Assembly (NCBI RefSeq): GCF_937468385.1
Contig: NZ_CALBWS010000025.1
Coordinates: forward strand, 21,467-85,466
Source of the DNA: Neobacillus rhizosphaerae
Lineage (GTDB): Bacteria; Bacillota; Bacilli; Bacillales; Cytobacillaceae
Length of the DNA: 64,000 nucleotides
Direction of reading: 5' to 3'
Below are positions 8,446 to 16,774 of the stretch, one piece after another. The notes below the pieces were generated by a model. That model ran no database searches and was not told the origin of the DNA. It was given only the letters and a program-made list of their open reading frames with translations. The position numbers were made by a program, and so were the translations under genes. The number at the start of each line of letters is the position of its first letter. Within the stretch, counting starts at the first letter, position 1.

Positions 8446-9018
8446 TTAATACGGCAACTGGTAGCCTAGCCGTTTCAATTCCCGTACAGTCCTTGCAACA
8501 GGCAGACCGACAACCGCAAAATAGTCTCCATTTATTTTTTTGACAAGCATACTTCCAAGCTGTTGAATCCCATATGCACCTGCTTTATCAAGCGGTTCAC
8601 CACTTTTCACATATGCACGTATCTCCTCGTCCGTTAACTCCCAAAACCAAACTTCAGTTTTTTCAAAAAACTTAGTTGAATTAGTTGGAGACACAATCGA
8701 AACACCAGTAAACACATCATGTTGCTTACCTGAAAGAGTTGTTAACATACTTATGGCTTCTGCCTCATCAGCTGGCTTTCCTAAGATTCGGCTATTCGCA
8801 ACCACAATCGTGTCTGAGCCAATCACAAAAGCTTGACTGTTTTCTTTAAAAACTGCCTGTGCTTTACGGTCGGCTAACTCCATCACTACTTCCTCTGGGG
8901 AGAGGGTTGGATTAAAGCTTTCATCAACATCACTGCTTGAAATTGCGAATGTTAAGTGGAGATTTTCTAGAAGTTCTTTGCGCCGTGGAGAAGAAGAGGC
9001 TAATATGAGGTTCTGCAT
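8446..9018 (-). CDS. maf: Maf nucleotide pyrophosphatase / septum inhibitor
   Basis: Maf-family nucleoside triphosphate pyrophosphatase. The family hydrolyses dTTP, UTP and modified nucleotides, and excess Maf blocks septation in B. subtilis. The 190 aa sequence has the signature SSSPRRKELL at residues 8-17 and GSDTIV in the middle, with a QAYAD-like region and the conserved SGEPLDKAGAYGIQ segment. Upstream are spoIIB and a terminator; downstream is radC at 46 bp. The 216 bp upstream of the start contain the spoIIB terminator. Confidence 0.96.
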   Translation of the reverse strand: MQNLILASSSPRRKELLENLHLTFAISSSDVDESFNPTLSPEEVVMELADRKAQAVFKENSQAFVIGSDTIVVANSRILGKPADEAEAISMLTTLSGKQHDVFTGVSIVSPTNSTKFFEKTEVWFWELTDEEIRAYVKSGEPLDKAGAYGIQQLGSMLVKKINGDYFAVVGLPVARTVRELKRLGYQLPY

Positions 9019-9153
9019 TCAATCACCTTACCTTTTACTTTCGTATTGGGAGATACAAGTTAATCCTATCAGAAATTGTAGAAGCAAACAATTTTTATAT
9101 AATTAAAGTTTGATGAAATTTGTAAATCTATGCGGAATTTCTCTTATTTTGCA

Positions 9154-9186
9154 AATAAAAAGAGCCTGCCCTATTTGAACAGGCTA
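9154..9186 (-). terminator. Terminator after spoIIB
   Basis: Minus-strand stem AGCCTGTTC / GGGCAGGCT followed by CTTTTTATTT. It separates spoIIB from maf. Confidence 0.8.
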
Positions 9187-9234
9187 AATGCTGTGATTCA
9201 TTTCCCGGAAAATATCGAAGGGTGTCGATATTGA

Positions 9235-10305
9235 TTACAACGAATAATATAAGGATAGGAAGTTTAATAAATGCTGTTGGGCTTCAGCAAGACTCTTTGT
9301 GTCTTTCGATTTTTGGAAAACCTTTACTTTTTCATCCACACTAGTTAATTCTGTCTGCAGCGCCTTAACTTTCTCAGTTTTAATTGTACTTTTCTTCAAT
9401 TGTTCCTCAAAGGAAACTATCGCTTTGCTTGATTCTTCAGAGATTCCCTTGGTGAGAAGGGCATCCGTAGTAGCAACAGAAAGCGTCTGATAAATGTCTA
9501 GTACCGCTTCAAGAAAGCTCTTTTCTTGTTTGGTGATATCAGAAATTTTCTTTTCCTCTAGTAATAGGGGCTTGGCAAATGCACCCTCAACCCCACTTTC
9601 TTTATTTTGGCTAGCTAAAGATTTAGCCATTTCAATCGAATCTGCTACACCAAGAAAGATATAATACTTGCCATTCATTTCAATAAATTGGGAAGGAATC
9701 CCTTTAGCAGCTAGCTGATTAGAAACTTCCTTAGCACCATCTTTTGATGTATAGTAGCCGCCTTGGATAACAAAGGTAGTAAATTGTTTGATCGTTGCTG
9801 TGGTTGTCTTACTGGCTGAAGCAGTGGTCTCTTTGCCTTTTTCTTCAACCACCTTTGGTTCAGTTGCTGCCTTATCACCTGACTCTGTTATCACCAACTT
9901 AAGCATAATAACACCAATCGTTAGACCAATAAGGATAGCGAATGTTGCCGAAATTAAAATGGAACCAACTGGTTGATGATTCTTTTTTATAAAATTAGTT
10001 GAAACTGAGGTCAATTTTTTGGGTTCATTTTTTTTCATTTTTTCATGGCTAACAACTTTGAATTCTTCTATGTCATTTTCGGAGGATTCCGGAATAATCC
10101 ACTCAAAACTTTCATCGATAGATTCCTGGGCAACGGCTGTCTCCAAAAATCCATCCGCTTCCGGTACATTCCTATTAATTTTTATTACTTTGGAAACTGG
10201 TTTAATTCTAGCTTCTAACTCCCTCTTTTGCGGTTCTTCCTGAGATATTTTGTTTTCTCCATTTAATCTAATCTTAATTGTATGGCCTTTATTAGGCTTG
10301 TCCAC
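9235..10305 (-). CDS. spoIIB: Stage II sporulation protein B, SPOR-domain septal protein
   Basis: Sporulation protein that localises to the polar septum and helps complete septal peptidoglycan thinning during engulfment in B. subtilis. The 356 aa sequence has an acidic cytoplasmic region (1-105), one transmembrane helix at about 115-140 (ILISATFAILIGLTIGVIML), and a SPOR domain that binds denuded glycan (about 170-245, with FVIQGGYYTSKDGAKEVSNQL). A helical C-terminal extension follows. Gene order comC-spoIIB-maf is as in B. subtilis, which supports the call. It has its own terminator and lies after the pilus-operon terminator, so it should be a separate transcript. Confidence 0.92.
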   Translation of the reverse strand: MDKPNKGHTIKIRLNGENKISQEEPQKRELEARIKPVSKVIKINRNVPEADGFLETAVAQESIDESFEWIIPESSENDIEEFKVVSHEKMKKNEPKKLTSVSTNFIKKNHQPVGSILISATFAILIGLTIGVIMLKLVITESGDKAATEPKVVEEKGKETTASASKTTTATIKQFTTFVIQGGYYTSKDGAKEVSNQLAAKGIPSQFIEMNGKYYIFLGVADSIEMAKSLASQNKESGVEGAFAKPLLLEEKKISDITKQEKSFLEAVLDIYQTLSVATTDALLTKGISEESSKAIVSFEEQLKKSTIKTEKVKALQTELTSVDEKVKVFQKSKDTKSLAEAQQHLLNFLSLYYSL

Positions 10306-10360
10306 TAATCGTACTCCTCTCTCAATCGAAGCGTAATTGGTTCCATCCTATCATAGTGGC

Positions 10361-10395
10361 AAAAAAAAATAACAAGACTTTTGTCGTCTTGTTAT
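10361..10395 (-). terminator. Terminator of the type IV pilus operon
   Basis: Minus-strand stem ATAACAAGAC / GTCTTGTTAT with a short loop followed by at least eight T. It ends the pil operon after pilO, and the following DNA leads into spoIIB. Confidence 0.9.
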
Positions 10396-10439
10396 CGAAT
10401 GATTTCGCCAAATTATTTGTTAGTTCGAGATGTTGAAAA

Positions 10440-11210
10440 TTAAGGCTGTGTTTTTGCCATAGCAGGAAACTGACTTAATGGATTTTCCTTTCCTGCTGGT
10501 GCAGGTGCATCGATTTTTGGTAGCTCTGCTTTTAGGTCAGCTAGACTAGGCATATAGAAAGCAGAGATAGTCAAACTATAGCTTATCGGTTGGTCTGCTT
10601 GATCTAGGCTAGTTATCTCTTCCCCACCTGAATACGTAATCGCCTCAACCACTACAATCCGTTTTAATGATTCCAGTGTTTTAATGAATTTCTCTAACTC
10701 TTCATAAGTTGGAGATTCAACACTCAACTGAACAGTTAGCTTTTTCATTCCAGTGGGTGCAGCTGGTCCAGATTGTTGTTCCCCGGCATTTTGATATGTC
10801 GCATTTGCATCAGTTGTTGTATTTTGGGGAGCATTTGTGGTTTGCGTATTTGTTTGATTCTCTGTTGAATTGGCATCTGCATCCTTTGCAAAGCTCATTG
10901 ATTTAATTTCACTATTAGATATTGTTTCGGCTTTTTCTAAGTCCAAAATCAATTGTTCTTGAAGTGGTTCGACAGGAATTTTTTTCTGGAGTTCTCTTGT
11001 ATCTTCAGCAGAAGTGACGGTATTGTCTGCCTTTTTTTGACTAACGATATCCAACAGCTTTTGTTCTGACTTAAATTCTTGCTGTTTAATCCCTAAGTCT
11101 GATTTCAAGGGAGTTAGGAAAAAGAACTGAGCATAGACGATGATTAACACCAACAAAAGAATGCCGACTCCAACAATAAGTTTGTCTCTTTTGGAGAAAC
11201 GAAGCTTCAT
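10440..11210 (-). CDS. pilO: Type IV pilus alignment protein PilO-like
   Basis: Bitopic alignment-complex protein that pairs with PilN between the inner motor and the extracellular pilus. The 256 aa sequence has a transmembrane helix at about 10-30, then a coiled-coil stretch (about 35-80) and a ferredoxin-like domain (about 155-225, MKKLTVQLSVESPTYEEL). A Thr/Asn/Gln-rich linker occupies about 110-150, where typical PilO proteins have little. The C-terminal tail is Pro/Ala rich. It overlaps pilN by 4 bp and is the last gene of the operon. The call rests on topology, order pilM-pilN-pilO and the conserved domain pattern. Confidence 0.85.
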   Translation of the reverse strand: MKLRFSKRDKLIVGVGILLLVLIIVYAQFFFLTPLKSDLGIKQQEFKSEQKLLDIVSQKKADNTVTSAEDTRELQKKIPVEPLQEQLILDLEKAETISNSEIKSMSFAKDADANSTENQTNTQTTNAPQNTTTDANATYQNAGEQQSGPAAPTGMKKLTVQLSVESPTYEELEKFIKTLESLKRIVVVEAITYSGGEEITSLDQADQPISYSLTISAFYMPSLADLKAELPKIDAPAPAGKENPLSQFPAMAKTQP

Positions 11211-12088
11211 GAACCCTTCACTCCTTCCCCATCCTTCTTGCTCTTTTGTATAATTTTCTTCATTTCTTCCTTGTTAAACTTAATCTCAAATTGCCCTGTA
11301 TAACGAGGGAGATAGTTACTTTTTTGCTTAATCGTTGAACTAATTGGAGAAGATGCTGTGTTATTATTGACTGTATTTTGATTTGTTGTTGTGGTAGTGT
11401 TGTTTCGGCTATCCTTGTTCGTCGTTCCAGCTGCTGGATTGGTTTGTGTACCCTGGTTGGTTATAGTTCCAGTTGCTTGATTGTTTTGACTATCAACTGA
11501 GGTAGTTGATCCTGGTGTAGATTGATTAGCACTTGACGTCTGATTAGTTGTATCCCCTTGGCTATTTGAAGCTGCTGAGTTGCCAGCAGCTTTAGTTTCA
11601 TTTTTAGACTCTGTGGCTGCTAATGAATTTAAGCTTGCTTCCGCAATCCATTTCGACTGATTAAGGCTATCTAAGAAGTAGGCTGCCTCTCTGGCACTAT
11701 CAAATTGAACGGTCAAGGTAACAGTTCCAGACTCTGAATAGCCAAAGGATTGGATAAAGCCTCGCTCTGGTAATAACGAGGTTAGATGCTGCATGACTGG
11801 TACCGTTTGAATGGGATAATCATTTGCCCAATTTATCGCACTCTTTAATTGGTTGATAGAGCTAGAAGATGCAGCAGTTTCACTATTTTTCTGTTCTTTA
11901 TCTGCAATTTTTTTGGTTATTGAAATTTGTCTGTCTAAAGAAGCTAACTCATCTTTAACGGATTGGGTTTGCCAAAAATAGAAGCCACCAATCAGGACAA
12001 ATACTACTAGCAAACTGGATAAAGTAATAATAAAGCCGACTTTTTTCGGTTCTTTTTGTGGAAGCAGGTTAATTTCTACTAGCATCAT
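11207..12088 (-). CDS. pilN: Type IV pilus alignment protein PilN-like
   Basis: Bitopic partner of PilM and PilO. The N-terminal signature VEINLLPQKEPKK is the conserved PilM-binding motif of PilN. A transmembrane helix lies at about 20-42, then a coiled coil and a ferredoxin-like domain (about 75-140). An insertion of roughly 85-100 residues, very rich in Ser, Thr, Asn and Gln (about 145-250), precedes the short end of the domain (YTGQFEIKFNKEEM). The total of 293 aa is longer than usual PilN (about 180-200 aa). It overlaps pilM and pilO by 4 bp each. A second ATG, overlapping the pilM stop as TGATG, could be the true start. Confidence 0.87.
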   Translation of the reverse strand: MMLVEINLLPQKEPKKVGFIITLSSLLVVFVLIGGFYFWQTQSVKDELASLDRQISITKKIADKEQKNSETAASSSSINQLKSAINWANDYPIQTVPVMQHLTSLLPERGFIQSFGYSESGTVTLTVQFDSAREAAYFLDSLNQSKWIAEASLNSLAATESKNETKAAGNSAASNSQGDTTNQTSSANQSTPGSTTSVDSQNNQATGTITNQGTQTNPAAGTTNKDSRNNTTTTTNQNTVNNNTASSPISSTIKQKSNYLPRYTGQFEIKFNKEEMKKIIQKSKKDGEGVKGS

Positions 12089-13080
12089 TGCACCTCTTTT
12101 AAAGCGAGACCTAGAGAAAGTAATAAATTTGTCGGTACGCTTCCTGATTTTCCTTTTACATCAGAATAAAGAGAAAGCAATTCAACAGGAATCTCAAATC
12201 GATCATTCATTTCGTCTGCAATTGCTTGAAGCATTGGATGATCACCAGTTAGAAGAAACTTGGTTATTTCACGTTTCTCAATGTTAAGATTATAACGATA
12301 AAAATCCAATAATTTAGTTAATTCTTTAAAAATATCTTCAAACTGAATAACCAATTCTTCAGCATCGCCTTTATATTTACATTCCATCAAGCCCATGCTA
12401 TCCTGCCTTATTTCCCATTGATCCAAATCAAAGGGTAATGCGAACGGGCGCATGACTACTGGGACAGTTCCTTCAAAAATACACAAATTCACGCTTGTCA
12501 AATCAAATTGAATCGTTAAAAGAATTTCATTTTGAGCTGCATGACCAATCGTATGGTATAAACGATAAAGTGCAAGCGGTGAAATATCCGCGGCAACAGG
12601 ATTTAGCTTAAGGCTCGAAAATAAATCCGCATACTCCATTACATTTTGCTCTGGTGCAGCAAAAAGAAGCAGCTCCTTTGTCTTTCCATTATCCGTAAGT
12701 GGATAAAAATCAAATATTGGTTCTTCAAAAGGTAAATGAATGCTAGCGCCAAGCTCCAAATACAGATAACCCTTCATTTCATCATCCTGGATTTCAGCAG
12801 GCACAGACACTTTTCGGATGATGACGAGTTGATCGGGTACTACGAAGCGGATAGCACGTCGTTGAATCTTCCATTCATCAATACACTCTTCTAAAATGTT
12901 CGCCAAGGAATCTATATCAGCAATTTTTCCATCACTAATAATCCCCGGCGGAAGAAACCGTTCCCCCCATTTTTGTGCCTGAGGTGGGGTCGCCTGTTTC
13001 AATTCAACATAGCGAATCGAGTGGTCATTTAGTACCAGGTTGATAATTCGGTTTTTAGATGAAAATAGGGAAAAAGTCAT
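12085..13080 (-). CDS. pilM: Type IV pilus assembly protein PilM
   Basis: Cytoplasmic actin-like ATPase-fold protein that docks on the PilN N-terminus and connects the alignment complex to the motor. The 331 aa sequence has the PilM/FtsA-like pattern: an N-terminal beta sheet (IINLVLNDHSIRYVELK) and a middle domain with FDLTSVNLCIFEG, which corresponds to the usual DIG phosphate motif but is degenerate. AAGGGG lies 8 nt upstream of the ATG. It sits 16 bp downstream of the prepilin peptidase gene and overlaps pilN. Confidence 0.9.
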   Translation of the reverse strand: MTFSLFSSKNRIINLVLNDHSIRYVELKQATPPQAQKWGERFLPPGIISDGKIADIDSLANILEECIDEWKIQRRAIRFVVPDQLVIIRKVSVPAEIQDDEMKGYLYLELGASIHLPFEEPIFDFYPLTDNGKTKELLLFAAPEQNVMEYADLFSSLKLNPVAADISPLALYRLYHTIGHAAQNEILLTIQFDLTSVNLCIFEGTVPVVMRPFALPFDLDQWEIRQDSMGLMECKYKGDAEELVIQFEDIFKELTKLLDFYRYNLNIEKREITKFLLTGDHPMLQAIADEMNDRFEIPVELLSLYSDVKGKSGSVPTNLLLSLGLALKEVQ

Positions 13081-13096
13081 ATAAAAAACCCCTTAG

Positions 13097-13864
13097 TTAA
13101 AATCCGTGATTAAGAAAATGTAAGTATAAATCTATAAGTTCCGATCCCCAATAATAAGCGGACAAGGTGCCCGCAGCAATAAACGGACCAAATGGAATCG
13201 GCTGCCGCTTTTTAACGATTCTAAAGAGCTGCGCTAATCCACCCAGGACAGCACCAAATAATGTTGATAAGAAGAACGATAATAACACAAGCTTAAACCC
13301 TAGGACAAAACCAAGTAGGGCATAAAGTTTGATATCCCCACCGCCCATGCCGCCTTTACTGACAAAGGCAATGACTAATAGGAGTGTGAAACCTGTTACA
13401 GCACCTAAAAGGCTATCCCACCACGGGGTTAAAGGCCAAATGATTCGTTCCAATAAAAAAATCCCTGCAAACCAAAGTAAAATTTTATCAGGGATGAGCA
13501 TATAATTTATATCTGATACTACAATAATCATAAACATAGAAACTAGTGTTATTGCAACTAATAGCTCTCCCGACCAACCAACCACATAGAATGATGTTGC
13601 AAATAGAATACCAGTAAGCAATTCCATAATCGGATAAATAGGAGAAATCCGCGACTGACAGCCGCGGCATTTCCCCCCTTGAATTATGTATGAAAACACT
13701 GGGATGAGTTCATATGCTGTTAATTGATGCCCGCAAGCCGAGCAAGCCGAACGCGGGGTGACTATTGATTTTTTCATTGGGACTCGAAGGCCAACAACGT
13801 TGAAGAAGGAGCCGAAAATAATTCCGTAAAAAAAAACAATAGATAAAAGTAAATACATTTTCAT
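13097..13864 (-). CDS. comC: Prepilin leader peptidase / N-methyltransferase (PilD/ComC)
   Basis: Membrane aspartyl protease that cleaves type IV prepilins after the leader glycine and methylates the new N-terminus. The 255 aa sequence has about eight membrane segments. The two CxxC pairs of the cytoplasmic methylase domain are present (CSACGH and CRGCQS, about residues 41-71). The catalytic aspartates lie in SDINYMLIPD and in GGGDIKL. In B. subtilis comC lies alone at this locus, next to spoIIB; here it is inside a pilus operon, 6 bp downstream of the major pilin. It probably also processes competence pseudopilins encoded elsewhere (inference). Gene symbol could equally be pilD. Confidence 0.95.
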   Translation of the reverse strand: MKMYLLLSIVFFYGIIFGSFFNVVGLRVPMKKSIVTPRSACSACGHQLTAYELIPVFSYIIQGGKCRGCQSRISPIYPIMELLTGILFATSFYVVGWSGELLVAITLVSMFMIIVVSDINYMLIPDKILLWFAGIFLLERIIWPLTPWWDSLLGAVTGFTLLLVIAFVSKGGMGGGDIKLYALLGFVLGFKLVLLSFFLSTLFGAVLGGLAQLFRIVKKRQPIPFGPFIAAGTLSAYYWGSELIDLYLHFLNHGF

Positions 13865-13870
13865 AACTAT

Positions 13871-14368
13871 TTAATTCCCAATAACTACTCCACGTTTAAG
13901 ATCCTCTTGGGGTACAGGACCCTTCGTGCTTGTTTGAACTCCTCTTTCATTTGTTACAAGTTTGACACCTACAACTTTTCCATTTGAAATTTTCACATAT
14001 GATACTACAGTTGTATCATCTATTGTTCCTGTTATTGTATCCATATAGTTATGAGTACTTCCGTCTGGACTTTCTATTGCATCAATATAATTTGAATCCA
14101 CCATTTCTTTTAACGTCAAATATTTAATTATTGGTTTGGTAGCATCACTTTTTTGTAAATTTGTATCTGTTGTTATTGCCATCTTAGCAGAGTTAATCAT
14201 TTGCTGTGCATTAGCAACGTGAGCATCTTTTTTAGTGTTGTCAATTAATCCTAAAATAGAAGGTACCGCAATTGCTGCAATAATCCCCAAAATAACAATA
14301 ACTGCAAGCAATTCAATCAAAGTTAATCCACGTTGATCTTTAAGCTTCTTTTTTAACATTTGAAACAT
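13871..14368 (-). CDS. pilA: Major type IV prepilin
   Basis: Structural pilin subunit. The 165 aa sequence has a 14-residue basic leader ending MLKKKLKDQRG, then the type III signal LTLIELLAVIVILGIIAAIAVPSI with Glu at mature position 5 and a long hydrophobic spine helix. The globular domain has no cysteines. AGGAG lies 8 nt upstream of the ATG. It is placed directly before the peptidase gene, while 134 bp separate it from pilC. That spacer could hold a dedicated promoter: TATAAT and TATACT hexamers are visible there, but no convincing -35. It is called major because it lies in the main operon and has a typical size. Confidence 0.92.
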   Translation of the reverse strand: MFQMLKKKLKDQRGLTLIELLAVIVILGIIAAIAVPSILGLIDNTKKDAHVANAQQMINSAKMAITTDTNLQKSDATKPIIKYLTLKEMVDSNYIDAIESPDGSTHNYMDTITGTIDDTTVVSYVKISNGKVVGVKLVTNERGVQTSTKGPVPQEDLKRGVVIGN

Positions 14369-14502
14369 AAATTCATCTCCTAAATGGTTCTTTGAACCTA
14401 GTAATATAGTCTCTTGTAGTATACATTATTTGGCATTATAAAGAAAAGAGAATTATATGATATTTTGTCATTTCCCCTCAACTTTTTGTAATTGATGTCG
14501 GA

Positions 14503-15720
14503 TTATTGATTGTGCTGTTGAAATTGGTTGAACATGTCAAACATTGGCACCATAATGGATGTTACTATCGTACCAACCAATCCCGCTAAAACAACAATCA
14601 TAAGCGGCTCTATTAATGATTTAAGTCTATCAGTTCCTGTTTCGACTTCTTTTTCATAGAATTCAGCAATTTTTGAAAGCATCGCATCGAGCGCACCAGT
14701 CTCTTCCCCAATCACAATCATTTGTGTAACGAGCGGTGGGAATGCCCAATGTATTCGCATAGGCTCAGTCATCGAACGCCCTTTTTCAAGAGAATCACGT
14801 GATTCACGAATTACTTTGGCGAGGACTTCATTTTCGACAACCTTTTCAACAATCGCCATTGCTTGAAGAATCGGGACAGAGCTGGAAAATAACGAACTGA
14901 GTGTTCGCATCATTCGTGCTAGAGCCGCTTTTTGCAATAAGTTTCCGAAAATAGGCATTCTTAAGATCATATAATCTAAATAGTATTTCGTTTCCTTGTT
15001 ATTTTTTAAGGAAGTAATTATTGTTACTATTAATATGATGATGAGTGCTACAAGCCACCAAAATGATTGCATAAAACTACTAGCAGCAAGGACAAACCTT
15101 GTAATTGCTGGAAGCTTTCCACCCATATCATCAAACATAGTAACAAAGGTTGGTACAACAGCAACCAGTAAAAAGATGACAACTGCAATCGCAATAATTC
15201 CTACAACAGATGGATAGGCAAGAGCAGATACTATTTTCTGCCTGGTGAAGTGTTGTTTTTCAAAATGCTCAGCCAAGCGATCAAGCGTCTCATCCAAGTT
15301 CCCGCTGACTTCCCCAGCTTTGACCATATTAACAAACATGGGTGTGAATATCTTATTGTGTTTTGCAACAGCCTCAGATAATGGATTCCCTTCCCTCAAT
15401 TCCTGTTCTACATCAAGCAAAGCCTTCTTTAATGCTTTACTTTCAGTCTGAAAGGCGAGAATCGACGTTGCTTCAACAACTGTTACCCCGGCTTTTATTA
15501 ATGTCGAAAATTGTCTTAAATAAATGACAAAATGCTGTAACTTCACGGGATTTCCTATTGAAATATCTTTAGTCAACAGCGTTTCAGGGACTTCATTTAT
15601 TTCAATTACTCGGATTCCTTCATCCTTAAGCTTGACCATTGCTTCCCGCTTGGAGGCAGCGTTAACGGTGCCCTGCCGTTTTCCTTTTCGGTCACGTCCA
15701 TTGTATTTATATCTAGCCAT
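14503..15720 (-). CDS. pilC: Type IV pilus inner membrane platform protein PilC
   Basis: Polytopic platform (GspF family) on which the PilB and PilT motors act. The 405 aa sequence has two tandem GspF domains (about 70-195 and 275-395), each with a cytoplasmic helical bundle, and three transmembrane segments (about 170-195, 220-240, 375-395). Family motifs ROFSTLIKAGV-like (LRQFSTLIKAG) and MVKAGEVSGNLDETL are present. The start overlaps pilT by 8 bp. Confidence 0.95.
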   Translation of the reverse strand: MARYKYNGRDRKGKRQGTVNAASKREAMVKLKDEGIRVIEINEVPETLLTKDISIGNPVKLQHFVIYLRQFSTLIKAGVTVVEATSILAFQTESKALKKALLDVEQELREGNPLSEAVAKHNKIFTPMFVNMVKAGEVSGNLDETLDRLAEHFEKQHFTRQKIVSALAYPSVVGIIAIAVVIFLLVAVVPTFVTMFDDMGGKLPAITRFVLAASSFMQSFWWLVALIIILIVTIITSLKNNKETKYYLDYMILRMPIFGNLLQKAALARMMRTLSSLFSSSVPILQAMAIVEKVVENEVLAKVIRESRDSLEKGRSMTEPMRIHWAFPPLVTQMIVIGEETGALDAMLSKIAEFYEKEVETGTDRLKSLIEPLMIVVLAGLVGTIVTSIMVPMFDMFNQFQQHNQ

Positions 15721-16768
15721 TCATTAACAACTTTTCATGTAAATATTGGGTTGCCGATTCCTTCTGAATTATGTTTCTATCAATAAGGTCTCGAATACTC
15801 ATTTCAAGCGTATGCATCCCCTGGGCCCGGGACGTTTGCATCGTACTTTGAATTTGATGAATTTTTTCATTTCTGATTAGGTTTGCAATTGCAGCATTAT
15901 TAACTAAAATCTCTGTTGCTGCTTTTCTGCCTTTTTTATCGGCGGTAGGAAATAAACGTTGCGAAATTACCCCCACTAGAACTGAAGCTAACTGAATACG
16001 TATTTGTGGCTGCTGCACCGATGGAAATACATCGATAATCCGGTTAATGGTTGTCGGGGCACTTGAAGTATGGAGTGTTCCCAACACAAGATGCCCTGTT
16101 TCTGCAGCAGTTATTGCAATTGCCATCGTCTCTAAGTCGCGCATCTCACCAACAAGAATAACATCAGGGTCCTGACGAAGAGCAGCCTTTAAGCCACTTG
16201 CATAGTTATTTGTATCAAATCCAACCTCACGTTGATCAACAATCGAATTTCCGTGCCGATGGAGATATTCTATTGGATCTTCTAAGGTAATGATATGTTT
16301 GTGCATCGTTCGGTTCATATAATCAATCATCGAAGCAAGAGTGGTTGATTTTCCACTACCAGTTGGGCCGGTGACAAGAATAAGCCCCTGGGGTTTCTCC
16401 ATCAACTTTGAAACAATGTCAGGCAAATCTAATTCTTCAATTGAGGGAACCTTTGAGGCAACCACCCTAAGAGCTAATGAAACGCTTTTCCGCTGATGAT
16501 AGGAATTAACACGGAAACGTGAACTACCTGCTACTCCATAGGAGAAATCGAGTTCCCCTTTTTCCTTAAATAAATCCCACATGTTTTCTGGAATAATTGC
16601 TTTTGCCATTGACTCAGTATCATCTGGTAATAATAGATCAGTTCCGTACCTTCGTAAGTCACCATTTATGCGCATGACCGGAGGAACACCAACAGTTAAA
16701 TGGATATCGGATGCTTTATATTCAATTGCTGCTCTTAGTATTGCATCAATTTTTTCTTTCATGCTCAT
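15713..16768 (-). CDS. pilT: Type IV pilus retraction ATPase PilT
   Basis: Hexameric ATPase that powers pilus retraction. The 351 aa length is typical. Motifs seen: Walker A GPTGSGKST at about residues 132-140, the Asp box ITLEDPIEYLH, Walker B-like DPDVILVGEMRD, the His box ETGHLVLGTLHT, and the PilT-type AIRNLIRE-like helix near the C-terminus (AIANLIRNEKIHQIQS). Its presence means the pilus should be retractile, so twitching or DNA uptake is possible. The start may be two codons later (AGGAG is 3 nt from the first ATG and 9 nt from the second). It overlaps pilC and lies 6 bp after pilB. Confidence 0.95.
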   Translation of the reverse strand: MSMKEKIDAILRAAIEYKASDIHLTVGVPPVMRINGDLRRYGTDLLLPDDTESMAKAIIPENMWDLFKEKGELDFSYGVAGSSRFRVNSYHQRKSVSLALRVVASKVPSIEELDLPDIVSKLMEKPQGLILVTGPTGSGKSTTLASMIDYMNRTMHKHIITLEDPIEYLHRHGNSIVDQREVGFDTNNYASGLKAALRQDPDVILVGEMRDLETMAIAITAAETGHLVLGTLHTSSAPTTINRIIDVFPSVQQPQIRIQLASVLVGVISQRLFPTADKKGRKAATEILVNNAAIANLIRNEKIHQIQSTMQTSRAQGMHTLEMSIRDLIDRNIIQKESATQYLHEKLLMNG

Positions 16769-16774
16769 ATACTC